A DNA stretch of 64,000 nt from assembly GCA_037043015.1 (NCBI GenBank), contig CM073327.1, positions 7,422,727 through 7,486,726 on the forward strand, written 5' to 3'. The translations under genes were made by a program, and so were the position numbers. The DNA is from Bryum argenteum. Lineage: Eukaryota > Streptophyta > Bryopsida > Bryales > Bryaceae. A model generated the notes under the pieces. The model had not been told where the DNA came from. It did not search any database and saw only the letters and a list, made by a program, of their open reading frames with translations. Below, piece after piece: positions 20,378 through 31,022 of the stretch (position 1 is the first letter of the stretch; each line of letters begins with the position of its first letter).

Positions 20378-22397
20378 AGCAAGAATAGTTGGAAAAAAAG
20401 TATGTATTGCATGTTTTGCAAATGCAGTAGGATACTCACGGCGGAGGTTGAATTCTATTTTATCACAAATACGAGAAGAAGATGTAGTAGATGCTATTCA
20501 TGGAAATTGCGGAAGGAGGAAAGAAGTTACTCATATTAGTATGGCCCGAGCACATTTTGAGTCGTACATCAAGTTTTTTGGAGAGCCTCAACCCCATCGC
20601 CAAGTACGCCGAAAATCTGATGGACAAAATGTTGAAGTGATTTGCTTACCTATGAATGTCCGTCAATATGAAGTATGGACTGCGGTAAATAATGCATTGG
20701 ATCGCATGGGTGAGGCTAACAATGGATTGTCAACTTTCAAAAAAATGTGGAAACATGAATTTACCAATGTACATATTCCAAGTGAATCAAGATTTTCAAA
20801 GTGCCAAACATGTTGGGAGTACAAAGGGAGTATAAAGGCAATGCCTAATGAACGGATGAAACAAGCCATCCAACAATCATATGATCTTCATATTGATTTG
20901 ACTATGGAAGAACGAAAAGATTACAGCCGAGCACGTCAAGCAGCAATTGAGAGCCCTGATGAAATTATGACTCTCATAATTGATGGTATGGACCAAAATA
21001 CTACAATTGTCCCTAGATTTAAGCAAGCAGTAAAAGGCATTGAGTCTCGATTCGTAAAGACTCATTTGTGTGGGGTTCTCGTCCATGGTATTGGTTTGTA
21101 TTGCCATATATGGGTGGATTCTCATCATAAGCATGTTAGCAACCAAGTGGTCACATCCATTATGAAAGTTCTATGTGATGTCAAGAATCGGCGAGGACGA
21201 CTTCCCCCTACACTTCGCATTCAAGCGGATAATTGTGGGAGAGAAAACAAGAATGTATACATTCTTGGAGTATGTGCAACACTAGTAGCCCTTGGATTTT
21301 TTAAAGAGATCCAACTATCATTTTTGATAGTAGGTCATACCCATGAAGACATTGATCAACGTTTCAGCTATATATCTTCAGCTTTAAAGCGGCAAGATAT
21401 TGATTCCTTGGAGGAAATGTTGCAAATTATTCGTGAACGTCCTACTTTTACTGAACCGTTCATTCATGCAGAGCATCTTGGACATATTAGGGATTGGAAG
21501 AGTTTTATTACACCCTATTTGCGAGAAGATGCATTTGTCGGCATTAGTAAACCCCATCATTATAGATTTTATATGCAAAATAGCAAGCCACATGTACAGT
21601 ACAAGGATTATGCAAGGTCTTCATCGTGGATTCCTGAAAATGGACATTTATGTCTTCAAGAAGTTCCGGATGTTCGCCTGCAAATTCCATTAGCATATAT
21701 TGCTGAGCCCGACGATAGGGAATTACGAGCTTTGAATGAATTTATTCTACTCAAAGAACGTCATATTGCAAGGTTTATGGACGTTGAGAAAAATCTTTGT
21801 GTTATTGATGCAACCAACAGATTTATCTCTTATATGAAAGATTTTCCTTTGAGAGATGACTCTGAAGCTCTTTCTTTGCCATTCTGGCCTCTCTTGGAGA
21901 ATATGTCAACTATATATTGTGAGGTACCACAAGAAGTACAACCATTGGATTCTCAAGTTATGAATGTTTTACAATCTCTTCCTCCTGTGATGGAGACATC
22001 TTATTTTGGACCTCGTTCGGAAATGCCTAGGGGACATCGCATTCGAGGTTCTTCAAATAATACACGAGGGCGAGGGCAAGGTAGAGGAAGAGAAGAAAGT
22101 GTAAGGCAAGTCCATGAACCAATACATATGGAGCTAACACTTCAACAAGAAGGAAATCAAGGTCGTGAACGAGGAGGAAGAATCCGAGGGGGACACATAA
22201 GAGGACGAAGTCATCGCCAAGGCCATTCAACTACATCCAATGATGTGGCATATGATCGGTTCTTGGCATTTGATCCGCATCAAGATGTGAAGGTAGGAAT
22301 GGTCATAGCAATGAAAACCGATGATGACGATCAACACCTAGGTATTCCTTTTTTTCTAGCAAAAGTGCTCTCTTTAAGTCAACAAGCTTGTTATTGA
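20361..22397 (+). CDS. Transposase unit, catalytic ORF (DUF7869-like, DDE-like core)
   Basis: The frame is open from a GTG at 20361, which is probably not the true start; the natural N-terminus is the preceding ORF. Counting from there, a CxxC zinc motif lies at 148-151 (KCQTCWEY). The likely catalytic acidic residues are D208 (LIIDGMDQ), D290 (IQADNCGRENKN) and E329/D330/D332 (VGHTHEDIDQRFS), spaced like an RNase H-fold DDE transposase. Residues about 555-620 are Arg/Gly-rich (RGRGQGRGREE, GGRIRGGHIRGR), suited to nucleic-acid binding. The stop at 22397 comes from a local rearrangement; downstream coding continues in another frame to 22734. The DUF7869 label is from memory of its D-N-ENKN and GHTHEDIDQ signatures. 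Confidence 0.65.
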   Translation: MQMKFEARIVGKKVCIACFANAVGYSRRRLNSILSQIREEDVVDAIHGNCGRRKEVTHISMARAHFESYIKFFGEPQPHRQVRRKSDGQNVEVICLPMNVRQYEVWTAVNNALDRMGEANNGLSTFKKMWKHEFTNVHIPSESRFSKCQTCWEYKGSIKAMPNERMKQAIQQSYDLHIDLTMEERKDYSRARQAAIESPDEIMTLIIDGMDQNTTIVPRFKQAVKGIESRFVKTHLCGVLVHGIGLYCHIWVDSHHKHVSNQVVTSIMKVLCDVKNRRGRLPPTLRIQADNCGRENKNVYILGVCATLVALGFFKEIQLSFLIVGHTHEDIDQRFSYISSALKRQDIDSLEEMLQIIRERPTFTEPFIHAEHLGHIRDWKSFITPYLREDAFVGISKPHHYRFYMQNSKPHVQYKDYARSSSWIPENGHLCLQEVPDVRLQIPLAYIAEPDDRELRALNEFILLKERHIARFMDVEKNLCVIDATNRFISYMKDFPLRDDSEALSLPFWPLLENMSTIYCEVPQEVQPLDSQVMNVLQSLPPVMETSYFGPRSEMPRGHRIRGSSNNTRGRGQGRGREESVRQVHEPIHMELTLQQEGNQGRERGGRIRGGHIRGRSHRQGHSTTSNDVAYDRFLAFDPHQDVKVGMVIAMKTDDDDQHLGIPFFLAKVLSLSQQACY

Positions 22398-22466
22398 CTT
22401 AAACGTTTGCAATACCATCGAAAGTGCTCTCTTTAAGTCAACAACAACCGATGGTATTGCAAACGT
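22362..22466 (+). repeat. Template-switch-like insertion disrupting the transposase
   Basis: AAAGTGCTCTCTTTAAGTCA occurs twice (22362 and 22421). Between the copies lie two inverted pieces: TTGACTTAAA, complementary to TTTAAGTCAA, and CGTTTGCAATACCATCG, complementary to 22449-22465. The net gain of about 59 bp brings in the stop at 22397. This pattern fits replication template switching or snap-back repair. Confidence 0.75.
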
Positions 22467-22734
22467 TCTATGGTATCAACCAAGAATGCCAAGAGGATTA
22501 CAAGATGAAGTAGGGATGTTTCACAATCGATATACGAACTGCATACACCGTGCTTGGGAACCCTCACGAGAACCACATGGTTGTGTTCCAATTGATTCTA
22601 TTTTTATTGCTTGGGAGAATACCGTCAGCACCCAAAATTTGATTACTGTTTTGGGTATTAGAACTGAAAAAGAGTTAAAGATTCCATGTGGTGAAAAATT
22701 TCATTTCGAATATCACCTCAGCCTCTTAGAATAG
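22449..22734 (+). pseudogene. Displaced C-terminal segment of the transposase
   Basis: A frame with DGIANVLWYQPRM, GMFHNRYTNC, HRAWEPSREPHG and PIDSIFIAWENT continues past the rearrangement and stops at 22734. The WY-P...WEP...D-I--W pattern looks like the folded C-terminal domain of the same protein. It is no longer in frame with the catalytic ORF. Confidence 0.55.
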
Positions 22735-23254
22735 TTTTTCTATATTTGTTGTATATTTACCTTATATTTGAGAATTTATAAAATGAAATATTGATATATC
22801 ATTTTGTTAAGTTCTCATGTGAATGGATCTTTTTTCATGACTAACAATTATTGTCATTATGTGTGTATCTAAATTCAAAACTTCAACAATTTTGTGCATA
22901 ATTGAACTTGCATGTACATACCTCATTTTTTTCTTCTTGTAAGTGAAATACATATATTTCAATTACTATATATAATTATATATTTATATTTATGATCATA
23001 GATGGACTCTTGGTAAAAGGAGCAATAAAGAGTTATAAGAAAATCCTAGCAATGTTTATATTATTTTTATCAACTCAAACTTTTCATCAATTGCAATTGT
23101 AATTTCATCAATAACAAAGCATAAGAAACTTAAAATGTATCCTTGTTTTTAATTTTAATTTTTCTAACTAGTAGGATAGTTATAAGTGGTGAATTTTTTG
23201 TTGAAATTGATAGGTTTCCAAAAAAACCTTATGTGCACTTTTACACATTGAATT
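22735..23254. other. AT-rich 3' region of the transposon
   Basis: About 500 bp of AT-rich non-coding sequence between the transposase stop and the right terminal repeat. No further gene or subterminal repeat array was seen. Confidence 0.5.
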
Positions 23255-23276
23255 GCACTTTTAACGAAACCCTTGT
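23255..23276 (-). repeat. Right terminal inverted repeat of the large transposon
   Basis: The exact reverse complement of 6358-6379. The inner flank repeats AAAAGTGC a second time (minus strand) before the match with the left end fades. Confidence 0.85.
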
Positions 23277-23282
23277 TGTCAA
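23277..23282. repeat. Right target-site duplication TGTCAA
   Basis: Direct repeat of 6352-6357. Confidence 0.8.
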
Positions 23283-23530
23283 TCTCTCTACCACATGTGA
23301 TTTTTTTTGGCCATTTTTTACCTGATTACCTTTTTTACAACAAGTGGAAAAAACTTCTTTTCTAACTTTGAACATTACGATCTCACAATTGGTAACGAAA
23401 TTGAATATGAGGTTTCTTAAACATATACACATACAATTTAAGTACTAAATCTTACGGTTACATACCAAAAAATACGTCAAATTTTAAAACTCTCACCTTG
23501 CATCAAAAGCGTGTAATTTTTACGAGCTTT
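23283..23530. repeat. Right half of the repeat that hosts the large transposon
   Basis: Diverged match to 60,690-60,910, in the same order: GTG-TTTTTTTGGCCA, then TTACCTTTT, then AACTTT-AA-ATTA-GATCTC-CAATTG, then ACGTCAATTTT. Together with 6105-6357 it restores one continuous repeat copy. Confidence 0.7.
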
Positions 23531-24817
23531 GAGACTTTCTAGCAGTACTGAGGCTAAAATACTCCAGGGGTTAATGTTTTGATTTGTCCTCTGAGCAACC
23601 CATATGGTAGGCAGTCCTAAAAGCGCTAGGGGACCCAAAAGCGATTTGTACCTCATTTGTAGATTGTGAAAATACAGATGTACAGAAAAAAAACCCAACC
23701 CCTCGGGCTGGGTCTGACGTCCATTAGTCCAGAGTTCCAACAAGTGATTTTGCATGAGTAAATGAGCCGGAAGCTCTGCCATGTGGTAGACCAGAGGATC
23801 GTCGATAACGTCGTGTTGATTAATGCCATGCTATATTTAGCCGAAGAGAAATAATGCAGCATTTGGTACGTAAAAATAGACACCTGCCAGCTATGGAACC
23901 TCTGGATTTGGAACTCACCTGTTCACTCCATCTCCATACATTATATACAACTTTGAATTCCAGACCTTCCCGCACAAATCTCCGTACCGAAAGAAGCCCT
24001 ATGATCTTAATGGCTGTTGACAATCGGCAATAGATGCATGAAACATAAGGTCGCAAAAGCTAAGGCATAGGAGACTGCAAGGCTGAAGACATTAATGGGG
24101 TGGTCCCTGTGCATGAGAAAACTCGGCTCTCTATGAAAGGTACTGTATCTTCAACGTATATTCCATGTCCTTTCGAGGGAAGGATACTGTATCTTCAACA
24201 AGAGCCTGGGCGGGAATACCGTAAGGTTTGTAACTAAAGCTTTTTGCGAGAAGAGAGGAATCGAGGGAGAGAGTGATCACTGACCTTTTTGGAGCTTAAA
24301 TGCATGGGATCCCTTGCCGACGATTTCCAAGCAACTCTAGAGAGAGAGCGGCGAGAAGGGAAGCTCGAGTTGGCGCTTTACAACGATCACAACCGTCGAA
24401 TCAGGAAGGATAAGCCTGGCCCCGCTCCCGCCGGAATGGCCATTACAAATTTGAACTGTTGATCCAACTTCTTGGCACGTTGTGGTATCATCTCTTGGAG
24501 CTTGAACCTCGCCCGCCGGCTGCCAAATGTGGGTACGTGGAGGTTGAAGTGCTTGGCGCGCTCTTGCGGTGTACAGTACTGATCATTGTTGGTGCAGCAT
24601 TTGTTGTGGAGGGTTGCCAGTTTGCTGTTTGATAGCCATTCCATTGCTCATCACCTCCAAACTTCGGATTAATAAGTTGTGAGAGTAGTCTGTAGAAAGC
24701 TTGCTTCGAATACCCACGAATTAGAGATTGTTCAATGTTTTGTGCTGGAGTCAGAAGAATCGGGGACTTTGGAAATGCAGAAGCGAGGAGCGCGTAGATA
24801 GCTTACCTTGGACGAAG
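23531..24817. other. Intergenic region and probable upstream region of the next gene
   Basis: A 35-bp relic of the TTAA MITE (GC hairpin plus TCTGACGT) lies near 23,680-23,720. From 24,290 the sequence is GC-richer, with GAGAGAG runs, as in plant 5' UTRs. Open frames on either strand (up to about 100 codons) show no recognisable motif. Confidence 0.4.
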
Positions 24818-27800
24818 ATGATGCACTTGATGGTAAATAGTCGGCAACTGCCGGAGAAGAAGACGGGTTCGAGGAACGAGAATGAAGGTCTTGTGACTTT
24901 TGCTTTGGAAGGACAGGAACCGCAGCGATGTAGCTTCCAGTACCTAGAAGCGGACAGTGTACGCTCTTGCGAGGAGCGCGAGCATCGGGATGACATGGGG
25001 ATGAGCATGAGAAGCGTGAGAAGGAGACATCGCCGTTCGGCGTCTATGGATGCTCCGCAGCTAGACACCATCCGTCTTGGACCCACGTTGACAACATCGT
25101 TAGCATTCGAAAAGAGGACTACCATGTCTCCGACGATGCCTGCGAAGCTGACGGCCGATGACTCCACGGGGAGATTTGCGTACATATCCCTGGACGGCCG
25201 ACTCGTGAATGCCGAGCTCGCCACTTGCGCAACCACCATCGGCGGCAAGCTCGGTGGCAAGGAAGCGCAAGCTTGGGACGAGTTCACTCCTATGCAGCGA
25301 GTTTTGATCGTCGCGGTCGTGGCTGCGGCAGCTGCGGCGGCAAAGCACAGGAACGTGAACCAGATCGACAGGCTTCTCAAGAGCGTCGAGAATCGGGTAC
25401 TCCGGCAGCACCGCATTGTCTCCGCCATTGCTTCCTTTCTCCACATGGTCGTGTCGTCCTTGCATACATTCATCTGGACGTTGGTATCGACCTTGGAAGT
25501 GACAGCATTGTGGACGGTGCTAAGGTGGATCATACTGATGGGTAGACTAAAACTTCTTCCCTACATGATGTGCTCACAGGAGAAAGAGCTCCTCTATCTC
25601 AGCCAAGAACTTAATGAAATTTGCAAGTTGAACAGGAAGCAGAGAGCCTGCAGAGCTCAAGCTCATCCCGTATCCTTTTGGAATACTAGTCTCAAGACGC
25701 CCAAACCTCAGAGACGCACCATCGACGAAAACCTCCAACGGAGCTATGTGGCTCCATCTACCCCAATGGAGAGCTCGTCCAATGAAACCTCCCCTGTAGG
25801 TGATGAAGTGAGAACTAATGAGGAAGCCAAGTGGTATGTAAACCCCATGGTGGAAGCCACCCAAGATTCGACACCTGAGCTTTGCGATTCGTTGTTCTCG
25901 CCCTACACTCCAGAGTTCTCCTCTGAGTGGATAACTTTGAGACCTTCGGACATGGAGGTGCGCATTCACAGATTTTTATGTTTGAAAAAACTGCGATAGA
26001 TTCGTAAGACATAGAGAATATATGCGCTTTTGTGTGTATGAAGCTGAACTTACCTGTGCATGTGGTGAGAGCTGCAGACAACAGTGAGCACCTCAAGTTG
26101 GCAAACGATATCAAACGACGGGGCTGGGTACAAGTCGATGCGAGCATTGTGTGCGGTAGTCGTGCTTGATCTCATGGTAAGGCCGGTAAAAGGATTTTTG
26201 GGGGGGGGGGAAGAAGCTCATGCTGCTTAAACATTCATTGACGTTGTTTACCCATTTGTTATTGCAGAGGCGAATACTTTCAGTCTTGGACAATCAATCG
26301 TCGGTGGTTATGGCCGCCTTGGACACGAGCGTGACAGATGCAAAGATCCAAGTCTCGGCGATGCAGTCGGCAATTTCGAGTTGTTGGAACGATTCGTTGC
26401 CGGAGGCGTTGGCAGCGCTCAGCCTTTCCCCTGCCGAAATCGATGGTTATGTTCTGCAGGTAAGGATGGTCCTCCTTGAATGGTTAGTGATTTATACTGT
26501 CGAGTTTATTGTTCATACCATACTTCATGTTTGTGCATCTTCCAACGGATGGAGGCAGTCAAACTACTCAAAATGATATGAGTAGCAGCAGCACAGTTTT
26601 TGGTGGTTGAATATTTTGTTAAAAGTCTTACACAAGCGTTACGCAGGGAACTAGTCTTGAGACCAATGCATCACAGACTCAAGAGAATGTAGTGGCTTGG
26701 AGGCAATACCTGGATAAATATGATTCTGGAGGAGCGAAAGGGAAGAGCCCAGCTAAGTCGACGTTGAGTGATGAAGAGAATGGTACTGAGTTTGTAAAGC
26801 ACCTCCAACTGCAAATCGAAGATCTGAAAAAGAGTCAAAAGGTTAGATCTTGCATTCAAAACCAGAAGCCGATATTACATCTAATCGTGCATTTTGTAGA
26901 GAAATCCCTTAGAGTGCAGTGCTACAGCGATAATTGTCTAACGATCTTCTGATATCAGGCCTTACTTCAAGCCAAAAACAACGAGATAGACGAACTGAAA
27001 AGAGTCCTGGAAAACCGTGATGCTGAGCTTGACAAACTTCTGGCTGCTGGCAAAACCACCAAAATCGATGTAAGTTCACAGCAGTTTCCTTTCATCAACG
27101 TTAATTTCCCTTAATTTGTGTGAAAAGCATTAACTTTGAGTGTCACATCTTGAAACTTGCAGGTGCAGGAGTCGAGAGTATATCAATCATCAGCTGTCCT
27201 GCGAGGTCGGCGGTACTCCACATCTTCTACTCCTTCCTCGAGCCGTGGACACGGAACTCCACAGAAACAAAGTGCTCCATCATCTGATACTGGCGGTAAT
27301 TCTATCCTCGAACACATCAGAAAAGACGAATCGAGCAACTTGAGAAATCTACCTCACTTGAAGACGGATGTGATGGAAGACGGAAGATCAGAGCGTGGGT
27401 ATGACCACGAGACTTCATCGACGCCTGGATCAGCTATTGGAGATGATTGCTCACTTGACTTTTCTGAAAGTGAAGTCGACAGCCGCTTTGGAAGCGAAAA
27501 TTGTAGCTCAGGTGATGATTTAAGGTGCCTCAATTCCAAGGATCGGGGCTCGCTTCAAAAACAGAAGTCGATGTCATCTGGTAAAGAAACTGACTCAATA
27601 CAGAGAAAGATTACGTGGTCCTAATTACTATGTTGTGCTTGTTGGTTTCTTTGAAACGACAATGGTCTCATGTTCTAACTTTCTCTCGTGTTGCAGATTT
27701 AAGAAGAGCTGTAACGTCTTCCACGAGTAGTATCCGCAGCCTCGCACGGACTCAAAGCAGCAAAAGTTACACGGCAGGATCAACCAGAACCAGTAGACCT

Positions 27801-28037
27801 CTGCATACAACCCTTTCCGGCGAGATCAAGGTGCTCCCGAGAAGCCCCGGAAGCAGCCCTGGAAGCAGTCCACGGACAAGCAATTCAAAAAGTTTGGGGT
27901 CATCAGTGGCTGTCAACCACCGGAGGTCATCTTCATTAGATATGAATATCCAGGCTAACAACCCTGAGACATCTCGACACAATGGGTCACCGCGGAGCCA
28001 GGAAATTTCAGCAACGCATCGGAAACGGTGGGTGTGA
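24818..28037 (+). CDS. Unrecognised plant coiled-coil protein, 6 exons
   Basis: Exons 24818-25957, 26268-26459, 26647-26841, 26959-27069, 27163-27580 and 27697-28037, all GT-AG with matching phases, give about 798 aa. I do not recognise the family. The N-terminal part has an Arg-rich stretch (SVRRRHRRSASMD), then SGRFAYISLDGRLVNAE-like sequence and an Ala-rich helix. Encoded by exons 3-4, LQIEDLKKSQKALLQAKNNE and VLENRDAELDKLL form a coiled coil. The C-terminus is Ser/Arg-rich, low-complexity and probably disordered. The hydrophobic run in exon 1 (about 25,430-25,560: SFLHMVVSSLHTFIWTLVS...) is unusual for such a protein and may be an intron I failed to resolve or a membrane segment. The start is the first ATG in the open frame (24818); upstream exons are possible. 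Confidence 0.6.
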
Positions 28038-30960
28038 AGGACACTATCTCTTCTTGTGTAAGGACCGTGTACATATCTCAGGTACTCATAGAAGGAATTC
28101 TTTTCAAGTAGACCGCATTCTTGCTAGAGCCTTCATAGGTGGAGGTGCAGCTTCTGTCTCGGAAGCATCTGGAGAAAAGCAATGCTCAATAAGACACCAT
28201 TCTTTTGTTTAGAGATATTAGATGTAAAGTTGATGCTGAAGTGAGGAATCGACAGAACTGTATCTAGACATTTAAAACATGACGATCCCCCATCGGTGTG
28301 CAACATGATTAATTAGCTCTGTACCACATCACTCCATTTTATCGAATGGACAGCGTATTAGTAAGTGCTATATGCAAATTGGAATTTTTACTGCTGTCAC
28401 CCATGGAGTAAGTACCCCGATTGACGCCTCAGCTGCTGAGTACACTTCGCTGCCGATGTTGTCTCCACTCCTCACATGCAGAATTTGGATGCCTGCCGAA
28501 CGCAGCAGAACCTAACGATGGTGCTAAACTGAAATATATGAATGAGGAATTTGACAACGTTGGGATGAACACAAACATTGGAAACTGCTGCTCAATCATG
28601 ACATACTGTAGGTGGGAGGAATGGAGATAATGATCCTGGAGATGATCCGATTCATCTTGTAGTTACATCATAAGATCTTAACGCTACACAATTTTACTCA
28701 TATACAACAAGCAATGTGATGGTTAAATATACTAATAAGCCTCCGCTGATATAGATTCAGATGTTAAAGATTCAGGCTGCACCTATAAACACAAACAGTA
28801 TCAAAAGCCACTATTCTGAATCCTACCTGTCACAACAAATTCTATATCCTGTAATGTTCATACAAAACCACCTCATACCGCCTCCCCATTCAGACAAACC
28901 TGAAGAGATGTCTATTGGCTCCATCCAGTTGACTTCTACGTCCAGACCTGAAAACTACTCGACAACATGTCGAGTAGCTTGGGAGCAAAATTACGTAACT
29001 TTAAGTCCGTATATACAGCAGCTGCTAAAGTGCATCGCAAGAGGTTGCAAGAAGTTGTGATAGCTCAAGTTGTTTGATTGGCCTTCGCTGCCACTGCGAA
29101 TTGAGCCGTGTATTTGCTGTGTTTACTCGAGACATCTTTTTCTGGTGGACTATTCAGAAATGCATTGTTGCTCCGAGTCCACCTGCAAGGATTACCAAGA
29201 ATTCAATGTCAGTGCACACCTCAGATCTTTATATAAGGTCATATCCAAATGAAGTGCAGCTTCTTTTTGAAATAATGATATCTCTAGAGTAACCTTCAAG
29301 TTGATACAAGAAAAATACAAAATAACTGTCGAAAGTCTTATCAAAAGTGTAGAGAGCACCAATCTGGACTCATTGATACAGGCATCTCTATTTCTTCAAC
29401 GATAACCTTGGGAATTTCAATCCTAGTCGACCCGGCACTCTGCTAGAAAAAAGTACGGTCGATTCATTATGAAGAAAATAAATCTAAAAATACTGTCGAA
29501 AGAGAAACTAACGAGCGAGTCGTTGATGTGAAGTCCATCTCGGAAACGGACGAAGCAATAAGAAGTCAAATTCAATCCATATCTCGCTCTAGTTGTACCG
29601 TCTCAGCACTCTTCTGTGCCGATAACTCCTTCAAGTGCTCCTCCGTAGCTAATTGCCTTTCCCGCCAAAATTCCTGAATCTCCTCCTTTGTCAACGAGCT
29701 CTTGCTCCGATTCATCACTACACACAAGTCCTCACAGGTACTTAGAATTCCTCTTCAAATATGAGAAAAGGAAATCCACCTGCATTTGTCTTGACACGCA
29801 AATCAGAACATGCCTTGATCTCTTAACTCCTTACACTCCTTTCACTGATATGATGTCGAAGATGACCGAGATTCAAGATGAATAACAAGAATGTCTTGCT
29901 CCACTTCATTGCAACGCAAAGGCTTTTACAGGTATGTTCTCCCGCACTTTTCAAGAGCCGTGGACTAAGAAATGCCTAACCATGTTCCAGCACTACAAAC
30001 TTCATCGTTAACCGACTCCACCACACGAGATTACTGATTTAAGACATAAAAGAACAAAGATCTCTTACTCTTTTCTTCGTGTCAGGGTTTCTTGTCCCAT
30101 CCTGCCATTAAGGAGCCCATGGCTGCCAGCTCAAGAAAATCAAGAACCGCTTTCTTTGACAAAACAACGTCCGCTCTCGATTTATTAACGCACTCTGTAG
30201 TGCTTAGTTGCGCTCCTCAAGAAAGATATTCAGTGACAAAGCCTTTTTGAACAGGAGTAGCACAACTGTCATTGACTGCTGCTACTTACTCAATGTGAGA
30301 ATAGTGAAGCTCGATTACCGGAAAGGATGAGGGAGAACTTCATCTTCCTCTTCCATTGGCGACTGCATGCACTACAGAGATTCTTCTTCTCACTCTAGTT
30401 TCTTACAGAAACTCCTGATAACTTGCCGCTTCTCCAGATGCTTCTAAAGCCATGGCATGATCGTGAATCCGCTTGTTTCATGAAAAAATGACAGCAATAA
30501 TCCATTAAGAATGATACTAAAAATGTGCTCTGCATTCGCACGCTTTGGAGAACGATGAGTCCACTGTTGCTAGTGGACACTGTGGACAACGCTCTACATC
30601 GATAGTTTGTGATGTTTTGAGATGGGACTGTCCATACTCATAACCGCAGTTCAGGCAAAAACTGTAGAGGTGGCGCCTCCTCATTGGCCGAGGGAAGTGT
30701 GGTTATTTCCCATAACACTGGTTTCGGTGGCGTTATGGTCTCCCGCGGCTCGGAAGGATGCCCCACTGGTTATTTTCCATAACCAGTGGCTCCTTTTGTG
30801 TTACCTAGTACATAACATTTTCATGCAAAACTTCTTCTGACAATGACAATAATAGATTTTGTACTGTTATAATTTTCTATATATGACACATTGTCTTTAT
30901 TTTCATTTGCTTATATTTTGTTGTCCATTTGTTTGACAACATCAATAACAAGTGGCGGAT
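28038..30960. other. Intergenic, mixed composition, no supportable gene
   Basis: The probable 3' UTR of the preceding gene runs to about 28,300. After that, only short overlapping frames without motifs. A perfect 10-bp inverted repeat CCACTGGTTA/TAACCAGTGG (30763-30772 and 30780-30789) lies in a GC-rich patch at 30,660-30,800. Confidence 0.4.
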
Positions 30961-31022
30961 GTTGTAGACACTTAGCACACGGTGGTAAACTAACCTCGTG
31001 CTTGTTTGTTCCCATGGGTGCA

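Larger units (their letters stand above)
6358..23276. mobile_element. Large two-gene DNA transposon (about 16.9 kb)
   Basis: Boundaries are seen directly: perfect 22-bp inverted repeats (6358-6379 and 23255-23276) starting ACAAGGGTTTCGTTAAAAGT, each bordered by TGTCAA. Similarity continues imperfectly inward (ATTGAAATGTG, GTGCAC). Removing the element rejoins a dispersed repeat whose related, unoccupied copy is near 60.6 kb. Inside are a minus-strand gene (10414-6993), a plus-strand transposase-like gene (19619-22734), two arrays of a 20-bp palindrome-like motif, and a nested LTR-type insertion of 4,838 bp; without that it would be about 12.1 kb. A 6-bp duplication does not match the usual plant superfamilies (hAT 8, CACTA 3, Harbinger 3, Mutator 9-11, mariner TA, piggyBac TTAA). 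Identical ends suggest recent movement, but both gene units carry small breaks. Confidence 0.8.

Noticed and set aside
6358-23276. Assignment of the large transposon to Dada, IS3EU or Kolobok
   Set aside because: Duplication length alone is suggestive for some of these, but I could not verify transposase similarity or end consensus from the sequence, so the superfamily is left open.
3395-23720. The shared 35-bp hairpin run at 3.4 and 23.7 kb as the ends of one 20-kb transposon
   Set aside because: The copies are in direct, not inverted, orientation. The left one is the inside of a complete MITE with its own TTAA flanks. The real ends are at 6,358 and 23,276 with inverted repeats and target duplication.
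24387-24644. 85-codon minus-strand ORF upstream of the coiled-coil gene
   Set aside because: Probably within the plus-strand gene's upstream/leader region; no motif.
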